Below are positions 24,102-31,727 of a stretch of 41,919 nt of DNA, one piece after another. The stretch covers positions 1-41,919 of the IMG/VR virus record IMGVR_UViG_3300023284_000779; one strand, 5' to 3'. The stretch's first letter is position 1. Each line of letters starts with the position of its first letter. Origin of the DNA: a virus. The position numbers and the translations under genes are program-made. The notes beneath the pieces are model-generated. The model made no database searches, was not told the origin of the DNA, and was given only the letters and a program-made list of their open reading frames with translations.

Positions 24102-24817
24102 AAAGGTAGAGCCTTACTGTCTTTTCCCCACCGGCCACAGTCCACGCAGCGAAACCTCTTGTAGCTCCGGGTCACGCACCGCCGTATCCCGGCGTAATGC
24201 ACTGAACCACCACATAATCCGCAAACGTCCCTGCTATCGAACAGCTTGGGGTGCTGGAAGTTATCGTACACTCTAAGCTTCAGGTAAACCTGCTCAAGAG
24301 TCCTAACGTCCTGCTTGCAGTATTTAGCCATGCCACGGATAGAAGGTATGTGGCCGGCCATGCCTCTGATCCACCAGCCGGGCCACTCGTTAGCAGTCTT
24401 CTGATACTTCTGCTGCTTCAACCCAAGGGCCTTAGCAAGGTTACCCAGACGATTAGAACTGAATGAGAAGGCACCACGAGCTATGCGCCAGGTGTCACGT
24501 TGGATAGTGGGAGGAGGTGGCTTGATGCCATTGATGACGCAGCGACCCTGGAAGAATCGCCGGTCAAACTTGTCACCGTAATGAGCTACAAGCATATCGG
24601 CCTGCGTCATTATCTTTAAAGCTGCTTCGATGAGAGGGCCGTCAACAACTCCGGTCTCGGGTGACCACCAACCGGGGAAGTCACACACCTTTATGCAGTG
24701 CGTCTGCTCGCTGCCCAACCACTTGTAGCCGAAGTTAAAAATGAATCCGAGGTCTGCTTTGAAAGCGTTGACCCCTCCCGTTTCTAAATCCCAGATGAGA
24801 ACTTTAGGTCTTGCCAT
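24098..24817 (-). CDS. RNase H-fold 3'-5' exonuclease with C-terminal zinc ribbon
   Basis: The 239-residue protein begins LIWDLETGG (D10, E12), continues with LVAHYGDKFDRRFF (Asp near 83) and MAKYCKQDVRTLEQVY (Asp near 177), which is the DEDD exonuclease set of the YprB/RNase_H_2 type. Residues about 200-235 add a zinc ribbon: CGLCGG...CVDCGRWG. It probably trims DNA or RNA during replication or host-DNA breakdown. It overlaps the gene upstream by 14 bases. Confidence 0.85.
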   Translation of the reverse strand: MARPKVLIWDLETGGVNAFKADLGFIFNFGYKWLGSEQTHCIKVCDFPGWWSPETGVVDGPLIEAALKIMTQADMLVAHYGDKFDRRFFQGRCVINGIKPPPPTIQRDTWRIARGAFSFSSNRLGNLAKALGLKQQKYQKTANEWPGWWIRGMAGHIPSIRGMAKYCKQDVRTLEQVYLKLRVYDNFQHPKLFDSRDVCGLCGGSVHYAGIRRCVTRSYKRFRCVDCGRWGKDSKALPL

Positions 24818-25001
24818 TCAATAGCTCCTTCCCCATTCGTAGCATAGGACAGTTATCTTCGTGTTGCAGCATCTCTTGAGTTTGAAACCAGGCCTTCTCT
24901 GTCATCACGTATTGACACCACCAGCACTCGTTATGGCCGTCAGCCATCAGGCTAAAAGCCCCGCAGCGTGGATCGGTCACGCTAAATTGTCCGAAGCACA
25001 T
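24804..25001 (-). CDS. Small Cys/Trp-rich protein, 65 residues
   Basis: Contains CFGQF, CGAF, CWWCQY and a late Cys (NCPML), suggesting a zinc- or Fe-S-binding module. The ATG shares a base with the preceding lipoprotein stop, and the end overlaps the exonuclease start. No family recognised. Confidence 0.65.
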   Translation of the reverse strand: MCFGQFSVTDPRCGAFSLMADGHNECWWCQYVMTEKAWFQTQEMLQHEDNCPMLRMGKELLNGKT

Positions 25002-25444
25002 TATAAGCTTTGTTCTTTTGGATAATACAAATCAAAGTCAGACGACTCTTTAGGTTTCTCGGGTTGTGACTCTTCCTTTACCCACTTCTCAAACCAGTCT
25101 TCGGCCTCATCCATCCTAGCTCTCATCAGTTTCAAGGCCTCTTGGAAAGCCTCGTCATCACCACTGGCAAGATAGGTATGGGCAGCGTAGTAGTAAACCC
25201 AATACTCACCGTCAATACCGTTGAGCATCTCCACCGCATAGTCAACGTCACGCTCAAATGCCATCATCATCAAAGCGGCCTTCACCATTTGCCTAAGCTG
25301 ATCGTGACGCTTCTCCTCAGTCAGAAGCGCAGGGAGGTTCTCTTGGATATAAGACCTGGGTGCTATCTGCACGCTAGGTGCAACAGAGCAACTAGCAACC
25401 AGAAGACTCAGGGCTATCGTCATCAGTAGGTTTTTCACTGTCAT
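25001..25444 (-). CDS. Lipoprotein, 147 residues
   Basis: The start at 25444 (MTVKNLLMTIALSLLVASC) gives a short signal peptide with lipobox LVASC; an earlier in-frame ATG at 25477 would add eleven charged residues. The mature part is acidic and helical (DQLRQMVKAALMMMAFERDVDYAVEML, then DDEAFQEALKLMRARMDEAE), possibly a small helical-repeat fold. The first 53 bases overlap the end of the gene upstream. It is one of several envelope proteins in the minus-strand block; function unknown. Confidence 0.65.
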   Translation of the reverse strand: MTVKNLLMTIALSLLVASCSVAPSVQIAPRSYIQENLPALLTEEKRHDQLRQMVKAALMMMAFERDVDYAVEMLNGIDGEYWVYYYAAHTYLASGDDEAFQEALKLMRARMDEAEDWFEKWVKEESQPEKPKESSDFDLYYPKEQSL

Positions 25445-25694
25445 CACCAGCCTTTTTCTTTTTGGATATTGCTCCATACTTTCTCAGTCTGGCCTGTTTG
25501 ATTGCCACTGTCAAGTGCTTACGGTGCAAAGGTGTCATGTACCAGCACCGTGGGCCGAGGATTATGTCGGCCTGTGCTTCATCCTCAGTGATACGGATGA
25601 TCTTGTGACCCTGCTTCTCAAGTTTCTCTATCTCGGGCCATTCACCCAAGGGTGAAAACACGACTAGAGTGAGCGTCTTGGCTACCTTCCCCAT
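25392..25694 (-). CDS. Unknown protein, 100 residues, acidic tail
   Basis: Alpha/beta N-terminus (LTLVVFSPLGEWPEIEKLEKQG, IIRITEDEAQADIILGPRCW), then a basic helix and an Asp/Glu-rich tail ending SGC. The ATG shares a base with the TAA of the gene upstream (25694). It overlaps the lipoprotein start by 53 bases. No family recognised. Confidence 0.6.
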   Translation of the reverse strand: MGKVAKTLTLVVFSPLGEWPEIEKLEKQGHKIIRITEDEAQADIILGPRCWYMTPLHRKHLTVAIKQARLRKYGAISKKKKAGDDSEKPTDDDSPESSGC

Positions 25695-25876
25695 TATGCC
25701 TCCAATGGATCGAACTCAGATAGGTCTTCCTCACGGCCTGTCTCTTGCTCCACTAAGGAGCAGCTATCCAAATCCGGTAAGCCGACATTACCTGCCTTTG
25801 CTATTGCCTTAGCCTCTGCCCAGGTCTTTGCATCGAACGCAAACCTTCTTGTCTCAGTAATGACGTAATGATTCAT
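25694..25876 (-). CDS. Small unknown protein, 60 residues
   Basis: A beta strand (YVITETRRFAFDA) and helix (TWAEAKAIAKAG) followed by an acidic end. The pattern resembles very short phage proteins with a beta-alpha fold. It sits one base after the membrane-protein stop upstream. Confidence 0.6.
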   Translation of the reverse strand: MNHYVITETRRFAFDAKTWAEAKAIAKAGNVGLPDLDSCSLVEQETGREEDLSEFDPLEA

Positions 25877-25877
25877 G

Positions 25878-26063
25878 TTACCTCATCCCCATGTTGGTGA
25901 CGCTTAGATTTATCATGGCCGCAGAGAACCAATAGACAGGCTTCCACGGCCAGGTCCTAGTATCATGCAGGTTGAAGTGAACCCAGTCTGCCTCTATCAG
26001 ATAGAAGACACCGATGACCACGTAAGCAGCGCACAGAGCGTAAGCAACCTTACTTGCTATCAC
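25878..26063 (-). CDS. Small two-TM membrane protein, 61 residues
   Basis: Two hydrophobic segments (VAYALCAAYVVIGVFYLI and VYWFSAAMINLSVTNMG) with a polar Trp-rich loop. It overlaps the gene upstream by 14 bases. Possible envelope or lysis role; not recognised. Confidence 0.6.
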   Translation of the reverse strand: MIASKVAYALCAAYVVIGVFYLIEADWVHFNLHDTRTWPWKPVYWFSAAMINLSVTNMGMR

Positions 26064-26505
26064 TGGTCAACTCCTTGAAGTAGTCTTCATCGTTGTGGAA
26101 GTCCAAAATGTCAAGAAGCTTCTCGATGGTTAGCTTCCCGTATTTGTGGTACCTCTTTTCATATTTCTCAACGATCTCTTTCTCTCCCTTAACCTTGGAA
26201 TTGATCTTTACCCGATGGGAAATGAAAGAAGCAGGATTGCCATACACAGACATATAACCAATCGACATTGAAAGAAGATCAGCAAACTCATACGGGATAC
26301 CGTGCATTTTTTGGTTGCGCTGCAAGTTCAGAATGTCAATTAGTTGATTGACCATGAAGTAGACTTGCCTATCCGTAGTGGGAATTTCGGTCTCGGAGAA
26401 TTTCAAGTCAGTACGTAAAATTGCCACCACGATCTTATTCCAATCAATCCTACTTTCCTCAATACCCTTTATGTACTGGTGTATTCTGCGTTGAATATCG
26501 TTCAT
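26050..26505 (-). CDS. Unknown helical protein, 151 residues
   Basis: A charged helical protein (RRIHQYIKGIEESRIDWNKIV; EKEIVEKYEKRYHKYGKL) rich in Lys, Ile and Tyr. It reads more AT-rich than its neighbours, which may mark a recent arrival. Overlaps the next gene by 14 bases. No family recognised. Confidence 0.6.
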   Translation of the reverse strand: MNDIQRRIHQYIKGIEESRIDWNKIVVAILRTDLKFSETEIPTTDRQVYFMVNQLIDILNLQRNQKMHGIPYEFADLLSMSIGYMSVYGNPASFISHRVKINSKVKGEKEIVEKYEKRYHKYGKLTIEKLLDILDFHNDEDYFKELTSDSK

Positions 26506-26506
26506 G

Positions 26507-26722
26507 TTACTTCCCCTTTTTGCTCAGTGCTTGAGTCAGGGCCGTCTGAGCCTTACCTAGCTTTGCGTTGCACTGGTTTAAGGCGTTCTCTACCTTACCT
26601 GTGTAACTAGCCCGGCGATACCTACCCATCACAAAGGTCTCAGCCATCAAGTATCCAAACCAGACCGTAAGGACAAAGGCTGCTATCTTCACCAACGGAA
26701 TTTCACTCATTCTGATTTCCAT
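26507..26722 (-). CDS. Single-TM protein with short helical tail, 71 residues
   Basis: The ATG at 26722 forms TAATG with the polymerase stop. One TM (IAAFVLTVWFGYLMAETFV) is followed by a helix NALNQCNAKLGKAQTALTQAL. The layout resembles a short inner-membrane spanin (Rz-like), but no nested lipoprotein partner is present. An internal ATG (MSEIPL) four codons in is also possible. Confidence 0.55.
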   Translation of the reverse strand: MEIRMSEIPLVKIAAFVLTVWFGYLMAETFVMGRYRRASYTGKVENALNQCNAKLGKAQTALTQALSKKGK

Positions 26723-27867
26723 TATGCTGTCTCCTTCACACCGTTAGGCCAGCGGATAGACCAACCGGCTGTTGATACAAAGTCATGCTTGTTGATCGCC
26801 CACGTTCTCTCAACGATGTCTTTGAACTTGCCTATGGTCCTGGGCTTCTCCTCATCAGTCAAGACCGTGGTGGGAACAGAGATGATTGCGGCATCGTGCT
26901 TAGGATAAACGAGGTGGTAACGCTCGTCTTCAAGTATATCCAGTATCGCTATGTTCAAAGCATCCGAGACCCAACCCTGTATCATGTGATTCCAACCTTC
27001 CTTAGCTCTGTCCCACTCATCACCAAACAGCCTGCGCCTACGACCAAACTCAGTCCGGGCCTCGCACTTCTTAGCTACTATTTTCCACCATTTCTTTTTG
27101 CAAGCGACAAGTTGCGGCTTGGAAAGGAGGAAAAGGCGTGCAGCTTCAACCAGTTCTTCACGGTTACCACCTTGTTTAACCCATTGGGCAGCATAGGCAG
27201 AGTCTTCAACCGCCTTGTGGTCTTTCCCGTAGAGAACGCAATAACGGCATTTCGCAAGGCCCCTTCTTCTGTCGTCTTTACCTTTCCAGTTGCGTGCCTC
27301 ACGCCACGCTTCGCACTCTGGGCTAGTATGTGGGTTAACGAGATTAGGTGGGAGAGGATCTCCCAACATTTTGCATGATGTAATTGTGTGTATATCATAG
27401 CCTCTCCTAAATGCTTCTAAGTCTTCTTCATCGTCTGAGTAACAAGCAACTTCCTTCGCTTCGATAGCATCGTAGTCAAAGCTTACCCAAGCAGTGCCGT
27501 CATCCGGTCCAATAACCAATTCCTGTAACGAGGTAGGAGGGTCCATATAAGGATGAGATGTAGTAACCAGTGGAGGCCGAGCAACAGACCAGCGACCCGA
27601 AGACTGTGTTGGCAGTAAGGATGGATGAACACGGACAGCTTGTTTAAAATCATGACGCATACCCTTTCCTTGATGGTCCCACTCAAACTTGTGACACTTC
27701 TCGCAGCCGGCGAAGTGGGGCATGTACTGATTCAAGCACTGAGCAGCCTCTTGGTACCGCAAGCGTAGGTCAAGGTAGTCAGACTGTAGCCCACGGTTCT
27801 CCAACTTCTTGGCAACCTCTCGGAGAACGTCTGCCTTGGTTGACCTATTTGATCTTGTTAAGCGCAT
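26722..27867 (-). CDS. DNA polymerase I family A, polymerase domain (C-terminal half of split PolA)
   Basis: The 381-residue protein starts inside the thumb/palm region and carries the family-A motifs: SSGRWS near 89-94; motif A FDYDAIEAKEV (D131, E136); motif B region RRGLAKCRYCVLYGK (202-215); GRRRRLFGDEWDRAKEGW with IQGWVSDALNIA (275-307); motif C YPKHDAAI (H324, D325). The proofreading and N-terminal regions lie in the separate ORF at 28149-29573. Counting back from YG in motif B, Tyr209 sits where E. coli Pol I has Phe762, though the motif is one residue short. The ATG at 27867 lacks a strong ribosome site and overlaps a 34-residue ORF, so coupled translation is likely. Confidence 0.9.
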   Translation of the reverse strand: MRLTRSNRSTKADVLREVAKKLENRGLQSDYLDLRLRYQEAAQCLNQYMPHFAGCEKCHKFEWDHQGKGMRHDFKQAVRVHPSLLPTQSSGRWSVARPPLVTTSHPYMDPPTSLQELVIGPDDGTAWVSFDYDAIEAKEVACYSDDEEDLEAFRRGYDIHTITSCKMLGDPLPPNLVNPHTSPECEAWREARNWKGKDDRRRGLAKCRYCVLYGKDHKAVEDSAYAAQWVKQGGNREELVEAARLFLLSKPQLVACKKKWWKIVAKKCEARTEFGRRRRLFGDEWDRAKEGWNHMIQGWVSDALNIAILDILEDERYHLVYPKHDAAIISVPTTVLTDEEKPRTIGKFKDIVERTWAINKHDFVSTAGWSIRWPNGVKETA

Positions 27868-27949
27868 GATTGTAAACCCACCAAGCTGTGCGTTCTGGTC
27901 GTGGTAGTTTTCTCCACGGACAAAGCCTTAAAAATTCTCTTGTACTCAT
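27845..27949 (-). CDS. Tiny coupled ORF between the polymerase halves, 34 residues
   Basis: The ATG overlaps the stop of the preceding 68-residue ORF (ATGA, 27949-27946), with GAGGAG upstream. The product is basic (STREFLRLCPWRKLPRPERT). Its 3' end overlaps the polymerase start (27867) out of frame by 23 bases, so ribosomes ending here could restart on the polymerase. It may be a peptide gene or a pure coupling device. Confidence 0.5.
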   Translation of the reverse strand: MSTREFLRLCPWRKLPRPERTAWWVYNHALNKIK

Positions 27950-28152
27950 CTGCTCCTCAAATGCACTTCGTTCCTGAGATCCAAGCTGCACAGAGCACAC
28001 GCATCATCCACATGGTTGGCTACGTGGAAGTGGGAGAAGTTACCCTTTAGCTTTTTGATTTCTGCTTCCAACTCTTTCACTTCATTTTTCAGAAGGTGGT
28101 TAGACATTAGCACAGCGTAATACTCTGCCCAAAAGTCTATAGGCAGACTCAT
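27946..28152 (-). CDS. Small coiled-coil protein with CALC motif between polymerase halves, 68 residues
   Basis: The ATG overlaps the stop of the upstream polymerase half (ATGA, 28152-28149). The protein has a helix (HLLKNEVKELEAEIKKLKG) and a C-terminal HVDDACALCSLDLRNEVH, a possible metal-binding end. It does not look like part of a polymerase, intein or homing nuclease. Because it sits exactly between the halves it may help join them. Confidence 0.6.
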   Translation of the reverse strand: MSLPIDFWAEYYAVLMSNHLLKNEVKELEAEIKKLKGNFSHFHVANHVDDACALCSLDLRNEVHLRSR

Positions 28153-29573
28153 TTCTTCCTCGGCTTAGGCAAAGCGAACTCTAACAACCTTTCAGAATCA
28201 AACAACTGCTGCGCCGTCATATCATTAGAGCTAAGGTTGATAGGCCAGCCGGCTGTAGCCTCAGCCTCAATCTGCAACTCGTCTACCTTGTCTTGTAACT
28301 TCCTAGCTATCTCGGTGGAAGGCCGCTGAATAACCCTGATCCCGATTTGGTGGGACTTACGAATGTGACGGACCAGTCTGATTTGTATGGTGTCATAAAC
28401 TCGCTTAGAATCTGGGTCTGCCCTGAACTCTCTAGCCATCTGGTCCCACACGAAATAAGTTCCTTCTGCATCTCCGCCCGAGTATACTCTAGGGTTGGAT
28501 TGTTCAAGATGTTTCCACCGGTTGAAGGGGGAGTACAGTGAACCAAGCGTGTCAAGGTCATGATCCAGTCCAGCCCAAAGGACAGCGTGCTGGTGCATCG
28601 TATCATCATAGGTATAATCCTTTCCCAGTCCAACGAACTCTTCAAGGTGTTCGATGTCTGCCATTATGTGATGAGCTATCACCAGGGGAGGAGACATCAC
28701 CGTAGGGAACATAGAGTCAAGCGCATCTTGCCTTTCAACCACGTGAACCTTCATCTCTCCGGTGGGTAGCGAAGGGTAGGCCATGCTATACCGTAGGAAG
28801 TAGTCAGTGTGCGGGTCAAACTCAGTGTCGAAAGCGAACCTCCTGGGCAGCACAACGGGCGGCATTTCTAAGATAGGTGAAGGCTTACGAGGCCACGAAC
28901 CCTTGAGTATCCTTGGGACCTTTGACCAGTCCACCTTTGCATAGATAGATGCAGTGGGGAACCGGAAGATGTAGGCCAGGTGGTTGACAGCGAGCACCGG
29001 AATACAAAGCTTGTTGTTACCCATTACTGGGGTCCATATGTCAGAGTGTATAGCCTGAGCGAAAGGCGCAGGGTTATAAGGTAGTACCCACCCACGCCAG
29101 TTAGAGATGCCATGTCCCTTCTCCAAGCCCTCTTGAGTCATGCCGTACAAACCTATCTCACCTTGAGCTACAATCAGTTTGGTCTTTTCGGGCAGCTTGA
29201 AGTGTGCGTTCATGCAGTGAGTAATCGCACACCGCAACTCAACGTTGTCAAGCGGCGGCAGTTTGTTCTTGTGGCCTGCTCTACACTTCAAGATATTCAG
29301 GATAGAAACGTTGTCTTCAGTGAGGCCAGCCACAGGGAAATACTCTCGCCTCATGGCGAAGCCGGTTTTACCAATAGCAGGCTCGGGAGGGACACTCTCG
29401 TACATAGGTTGTCCATATTTATATTCAATAAGGCGTTGACCGTGCTCCTCGTCTTCGCCGGGGTTCTGCATGACAATAGTAACCTCAGCTTGGTCGTTAA
29501 TCTTGTCAGGCACAAAGCCCTTCATGTCTCCTGCAAACGGACAGCCTCTACAGCTTTCTGGTTTGTCTAACAT
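28149..29573 (-). CDS. UDG-like domain fused to PolA 3'-5' exonuclease (N-terminal half of split PolA)
   Basis: In 474 residues, 1-200 form a family-4-like uracil-DNA glycosylase domain: Cx2C (C8, C11), QNPGEDE where family 4 has GExPG, ILKCRAGHKNKLPPLDNVELRCAITHC with C97, C115 and C120 as the rest of a 4Fe-4S set. Residues 240-400 form the proofreading exonuclease: FDTEFD (D249, E251), AHHIMADIEHL (D306) and YSGGDAEGTY (D368). The protein ends in SSNDMTAQQLFD, where PolA continues into its polymerase thumb. Phage SPO1 polymerase has the same UDG-exo-pol order in one chain. The ATG overlaps the HNH gene by 26 bases. Glycosylase activity is unproven; the domain may be structural. Confidence 0.85.
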   Translation of the reverse strand: MLDKPESCRGCPFAGDMKGFVPDKINDQAEVTIVMQNPGEDEEHGQRLIEYKYGQPMYESVPPEPAIGKTGFAMRREYFPVAGLTEDNVSILNILKCRAGHKNKLPPLDNVELRCAITHCMNAHFKLPEKTKLIVAQGEIGLYGMTQEGLEKGHGISNWRGWVLPYNPAPFAQAIHSDIWTPVMGNNKLCIPVLAVNHLAYIFRFPTASIYAKVDWSKVPRILKGSWPRKPSPILEMPPVVLPRRFAFDTEFDPHTDYFLRYSMAYPSLPTGEMKVHVVERQDALDSMFPTVMSPPLVIAHHIMADIEHLEEFVGLGKDYTYDDTMHQHAVLWAGLDHDLDTLGSLYSPFNRWKHLEQSNPRVYSGGDAEGTYFVWDQMAREFRADPDSKRVYDTIQIRLVRHIRKSHQIGIRVIQRPSTEIARKLQDKVDELQIEAEATAGWPINLSSNDMTAQQLFDSERLLEFALPKPRKK

Positions 29574-29934
29574 GAGTTCTTATCCTGTGACAGCGAACAC
29601 AAACCACATCACATTTGACGAGTTCTCTTTCCATTTCGGGCCATCCCCTAGAGGAAAGAGGAGAACGATAAGTTTTGTCCCGACCATTTCGGTGGGCAAA
29701 ATCCATAAGGTAATAAGCATCTTGGATACCACAATCTTTGCACGGAGTATTTTGTTTAAGGTGTCGTAGGTGATCTCTGATCTTTCCTTGCAACCTTCTG
29801 TGACCATCAATGATTTGCTGTCTACGCAGCTTATACCTTTTCCTATCACGGAGACGTTGTGACTTGCGGTGCGTTTTTCTGTACCGTTGCTGGTAAATTC
29901 TGTTTTGCTCTTTGGTTGGTTTCCGCATTGCCAA
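29548..29934 (-). CDS. HNH-like endonuclease upstream of the polymerase
   Basis: A 128-residue protein with a very basic N-terminal helix (RQRYRKTHRKSQRLRDRKRY), CKDCGI near 75, a central MDFAHRNG and CVRCHRIRTH near the end: the zinc-finger HNH fold with CxxC pairs and His. It overlaps the split polymerase gene by 26 bases. It is the third HNH in the window. It may be a homing endonuclease that landed beside the replication gene; fused or adjacent HNHs are common next to phage polymerases. Confidence 0.8.
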   Translation of the reverse strand: MAMRKPTKEQNRIYQQRYRKTHRKSQRLRDRKRYKLRRQQIIDGHRRLQGKIRDHLRHLKQNTPCKDCGIQDAYYLMDFAHRNGRDKTYRSPLSSRGWPEMERELVKCDVVCVRCHRIRTHVRQTRKL

Positions 29935-29969
29935 AGCATATCATCACCATAAAACGGAGTCAAGTGCCA

Positions 29970-30212
29970 CTATCTGGTTTCTTGAGCATACTCATCTACC
30001 AGTTCAACAACGTCTGCCATGACACCGTGGCGTTGTCTCCAAGCAAAATATTCATTGGGATAATGGGCCTCAAACCTACTAAGTAATTCCAACACAGTAA
30101 TGTCCCTACTCTTTGCAGCCGTTAAGACTTTGAGCCAGTCACTTAGAGGAACACCCAGAAAGATACCACCTTCTATCTCAGTTAGGAAAGGGAGTCTGGT
30201 TATGTATTTCAT
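29970..30212 (-). CDS. Unknown protein, 80 residues
   Basis: Mixed alpha/beta (IEGGIFLGVPLSDWLKVL, VLELLSRFEAHYPNEYFAW). The ATG shares a base with the upstream stop. No family recognised. Confidence 0.65.
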   Translation of the reverse strand: MKYITRLPFLTEIEGGIFLGVPLSDWLKVLTAAKSRDITVLELLSRFEAHYPNEYFAWRQRHGVMADVVELVDEYAQETR

Positions 30213-30619
30213 TAGAACGGTATGTCTTCCAGTGCATCAGACTTAACCACTGCATCCTTGGGCCTGAAGAGAAGCGAAGGCTCAGAGATACCAGCCTTGA
30301 CCCGCTCGATGGCAAAGATTTCACGCCTAGGGTCTGAACCTAGAGCAGCCTGCAAAGCGATACGAGTTAGCACGTGCAGGTCTTCATTAAGAGTGATGAG
30401 AATGTGGCGGTGACCAGCAAGACCCTTCGACTCCCACATTTGGATCTCCTTGATGTTTAGGAACTCCATCACTAGCGGCAAGGCGAACTTGTATCGGTTG
30501 AAGTCATCTTCTGAGTCTATGTCCAGCAACAAGGTGTTCCGGGTGCTTTGGATAACCTCGAAGCCCCTAGAAAAACCTGTTACGATAGCTGCGTCAATGT
30601 CTGGATTGAACTTGCTCAT
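30212..30619 (-). CDS. Conserved phage protein, possibly primase-related, 135 residues
   Basis: The pattern LLLDIDSEDDFNRYKFALP ... WESKGLAGHRHILITL ... RIALQAALGSDPRREIFAI is one I recognise from phage replication modules. The acidic D-x-D strand followed by a G-H-x-H-I-x-I strand recalls the catalytic core of archaeo-eukaryotic primases, but the protein is too short for a full primase. It could be a diverged minimal member or a non-catalytic partner. It ends with acidic LEDIPF, which resembles SSB-type tails. The fold needs a structure prediction. Confidence 0.5.
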   Translation of the reverse strand: MSKFNPDIDAAIVTGFSRGFEVIQSTRNTLLLDIDSEDDFNRYKFALPLVMEFLNIKEIQMWESKGLAGHRHILITLNEDLHVLTRIALQAALGSDPRREIFAIERVKAGISEPSLLFRPKDAVVKSDALEDIPF

Positions 30620-30867
30620 GTTAGCTCCTTTATTGCGGTGTTACTGTCAACGTGTACTAGGTCCGGGTTGGCACCAAAGGTTCGACTGAACGTCACCTTA
30701 CCATCTATAATCTTAAAGCGCATAAGGTATCCGTTGGGTACCGGAACACTATTACTAGAAGCAAGAACCACATGAATTTCCTTGCCAGCACCAAACTCCT
30801 TCAATCCCACAAAAAGTTCTCGCTCAACTGGGGGAACGTTACCCTGTGGCAGAATTTTCAGTTTCAT
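30616..30867 (-). CDS. Unknown protein, 83 residues
   Basis: A beta-rich small protein (LKILPQGNVPPVERELFVGL, IHVVLASSNSVPVPNGYLMRF). It overlaps both neighbours by four bases, so it is translated in the replication operon. No family recognised. Confidence 0.65.
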   Translation of the reverse strand: MKLKILPQGNVPPVERELFVGLKEFGAGKEIHVVLASSNSVPVPNGYLMRFKIIDGKVTFSRTFGANPDLVHVDSNTAIKELT

Positions 30868-31112
30868 CCGTCAAAGCCCTCACTTTCTTTAGGCCTGCCA
30901 ATGTACTTAAACATCTCAAGCCGGGTAGTTTTTAGTTTGTCTGAATCTGTACGACACGTTCCGCAAATGAGAGGGGCGGCAAATCGGGGCGAGACCGACT
31001 GCCACCCCTTCCCAGGACCTAGGTTCAAGAGCACTGGTGTTATATTGATGGGAACGATACCACCACATGTAAAACACCGACCAACGTGCGCTTCCTGGGC
31101 TAACTCACGCAT
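30864..31112 (-). CDS. Zinc-binding protein with two CxxC pairs, 82 residues
   Basis: CFTCGGIVPI (near residue 13) and CGTCRT (near 50) form a treble-clef or rubredoxin-like metal site. A short helix follows. The gene overlaps the next by four bases within the replication operon. Probably a DNA-binding or recruiting factor; not recognised. Confidence 0.65.
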   Translation of the reverse strand: MRELAQEAHVGRCFTCGGIVPINITPVLLNLGPGKGWQSVSPRFAAPLICGTCRTDSDKLKTTRLEMFKYIGRPKESEGFDG

Positions 31113-31115
31113 GGC

Positions 31116-31700
31116 TTACTTCTCTACGATAGCAGAGATAGCAACGACCATGTTCTCATTGTTCTGCGTCTGAATGACACGCAGACGGTGGGCGTAGTCA
31201 CGCAGGTACGCAACCACTAGGCCAGGATTGATCTTTGTCGGATCTTTCTCATCCAACGGAGCCTCACCATGAGCCACCGTGTAAGCCTTGACAGCCTGCA
31301 CGAAGTTCTTGGAAAGGTAATCGGGCTTCCCACTATCCTTCTCGGTGACCGCACCAGTCTCATCGTCTGTAACCTTAATGATCTTGTTGCGCCTGTCCCA
31401 TGACAGGGGGTACCCGATAGCACCCTTGATGTCTTCCTTACCCTCTTGGGCTAAGGTGATCTTACCAAACAAGCGAGCGAACCGCCGCCCGTTCTTGTTG
31501 CCCACGGTCACACGAAACTCAGGCGTGGTGGTGTAAGTACCGATAGGAAGAATTGAATCCTTCTCGGTCTGCTTGACCTCTTCCTCACTGACCTGCATTG
31601 AATACAGATCATCAATGGTAGGCTCTGCTGCTTCCTCAAACTCAGTCGTAGGCACTGACTCTGTAGGAAGCTCTTGCCCTTCGATTGTTCCTTCTCCCAT
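31116..31700 (-). CDS. Putative single-stranded DNA-binding protein, 194 residues
   Basis: An acidic N-terminal 45 residues is followed by an OB-fold-like beta region (ILPIGTYTTTPEFRVTVGNKNGRRFARLFGKI) and basic strands (YPLSWDRRNKIIKV), then helices. It lies between the RecA-like ATPase and small replication proteins, where phage SSBs are often encoded. AAAGGAGG precedes the ATG. It lacks the acidic C-terminal tip of classical SSBs. Inference by composition and context. Confidence 0.5.
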   Translation of the reverse strand: MGEGTIEGQELPTESVPTTEFEEAAEPTIDDLYSMQVSEEEVKQTEKDSILPIGTYTTTPEFRVTVGNKNGRRFARLFGKITLAQEGKEDIKGAIGYPLSWDRRNKIIKVTDDETGAVTEKDSGKPDYLSKNFVQAVKAYTVAHGEAPLDEKDPTKINPGLVVAYLRDYAHRLRVIQTQNNENMVVAISAIVEK

Positions 31701-31727
31701 AACTTTCCTCCTTTTGGTTAGTACGTA

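Noticed and set aside
26785-27378. 197-codon plus-strand frame opposite the polymerase
   Set aside because: Fully antisense to conserved polymerase motifs; no ribosome site.
27868-28148. Group I intron or intein splitting the polymerase
   Set aside because: The gap is filled by two coupled ORFs that do not look like a homing enzyme or a splicing domain, and I see no intron core motifs. RNA data would be needed to exclude a small intron.
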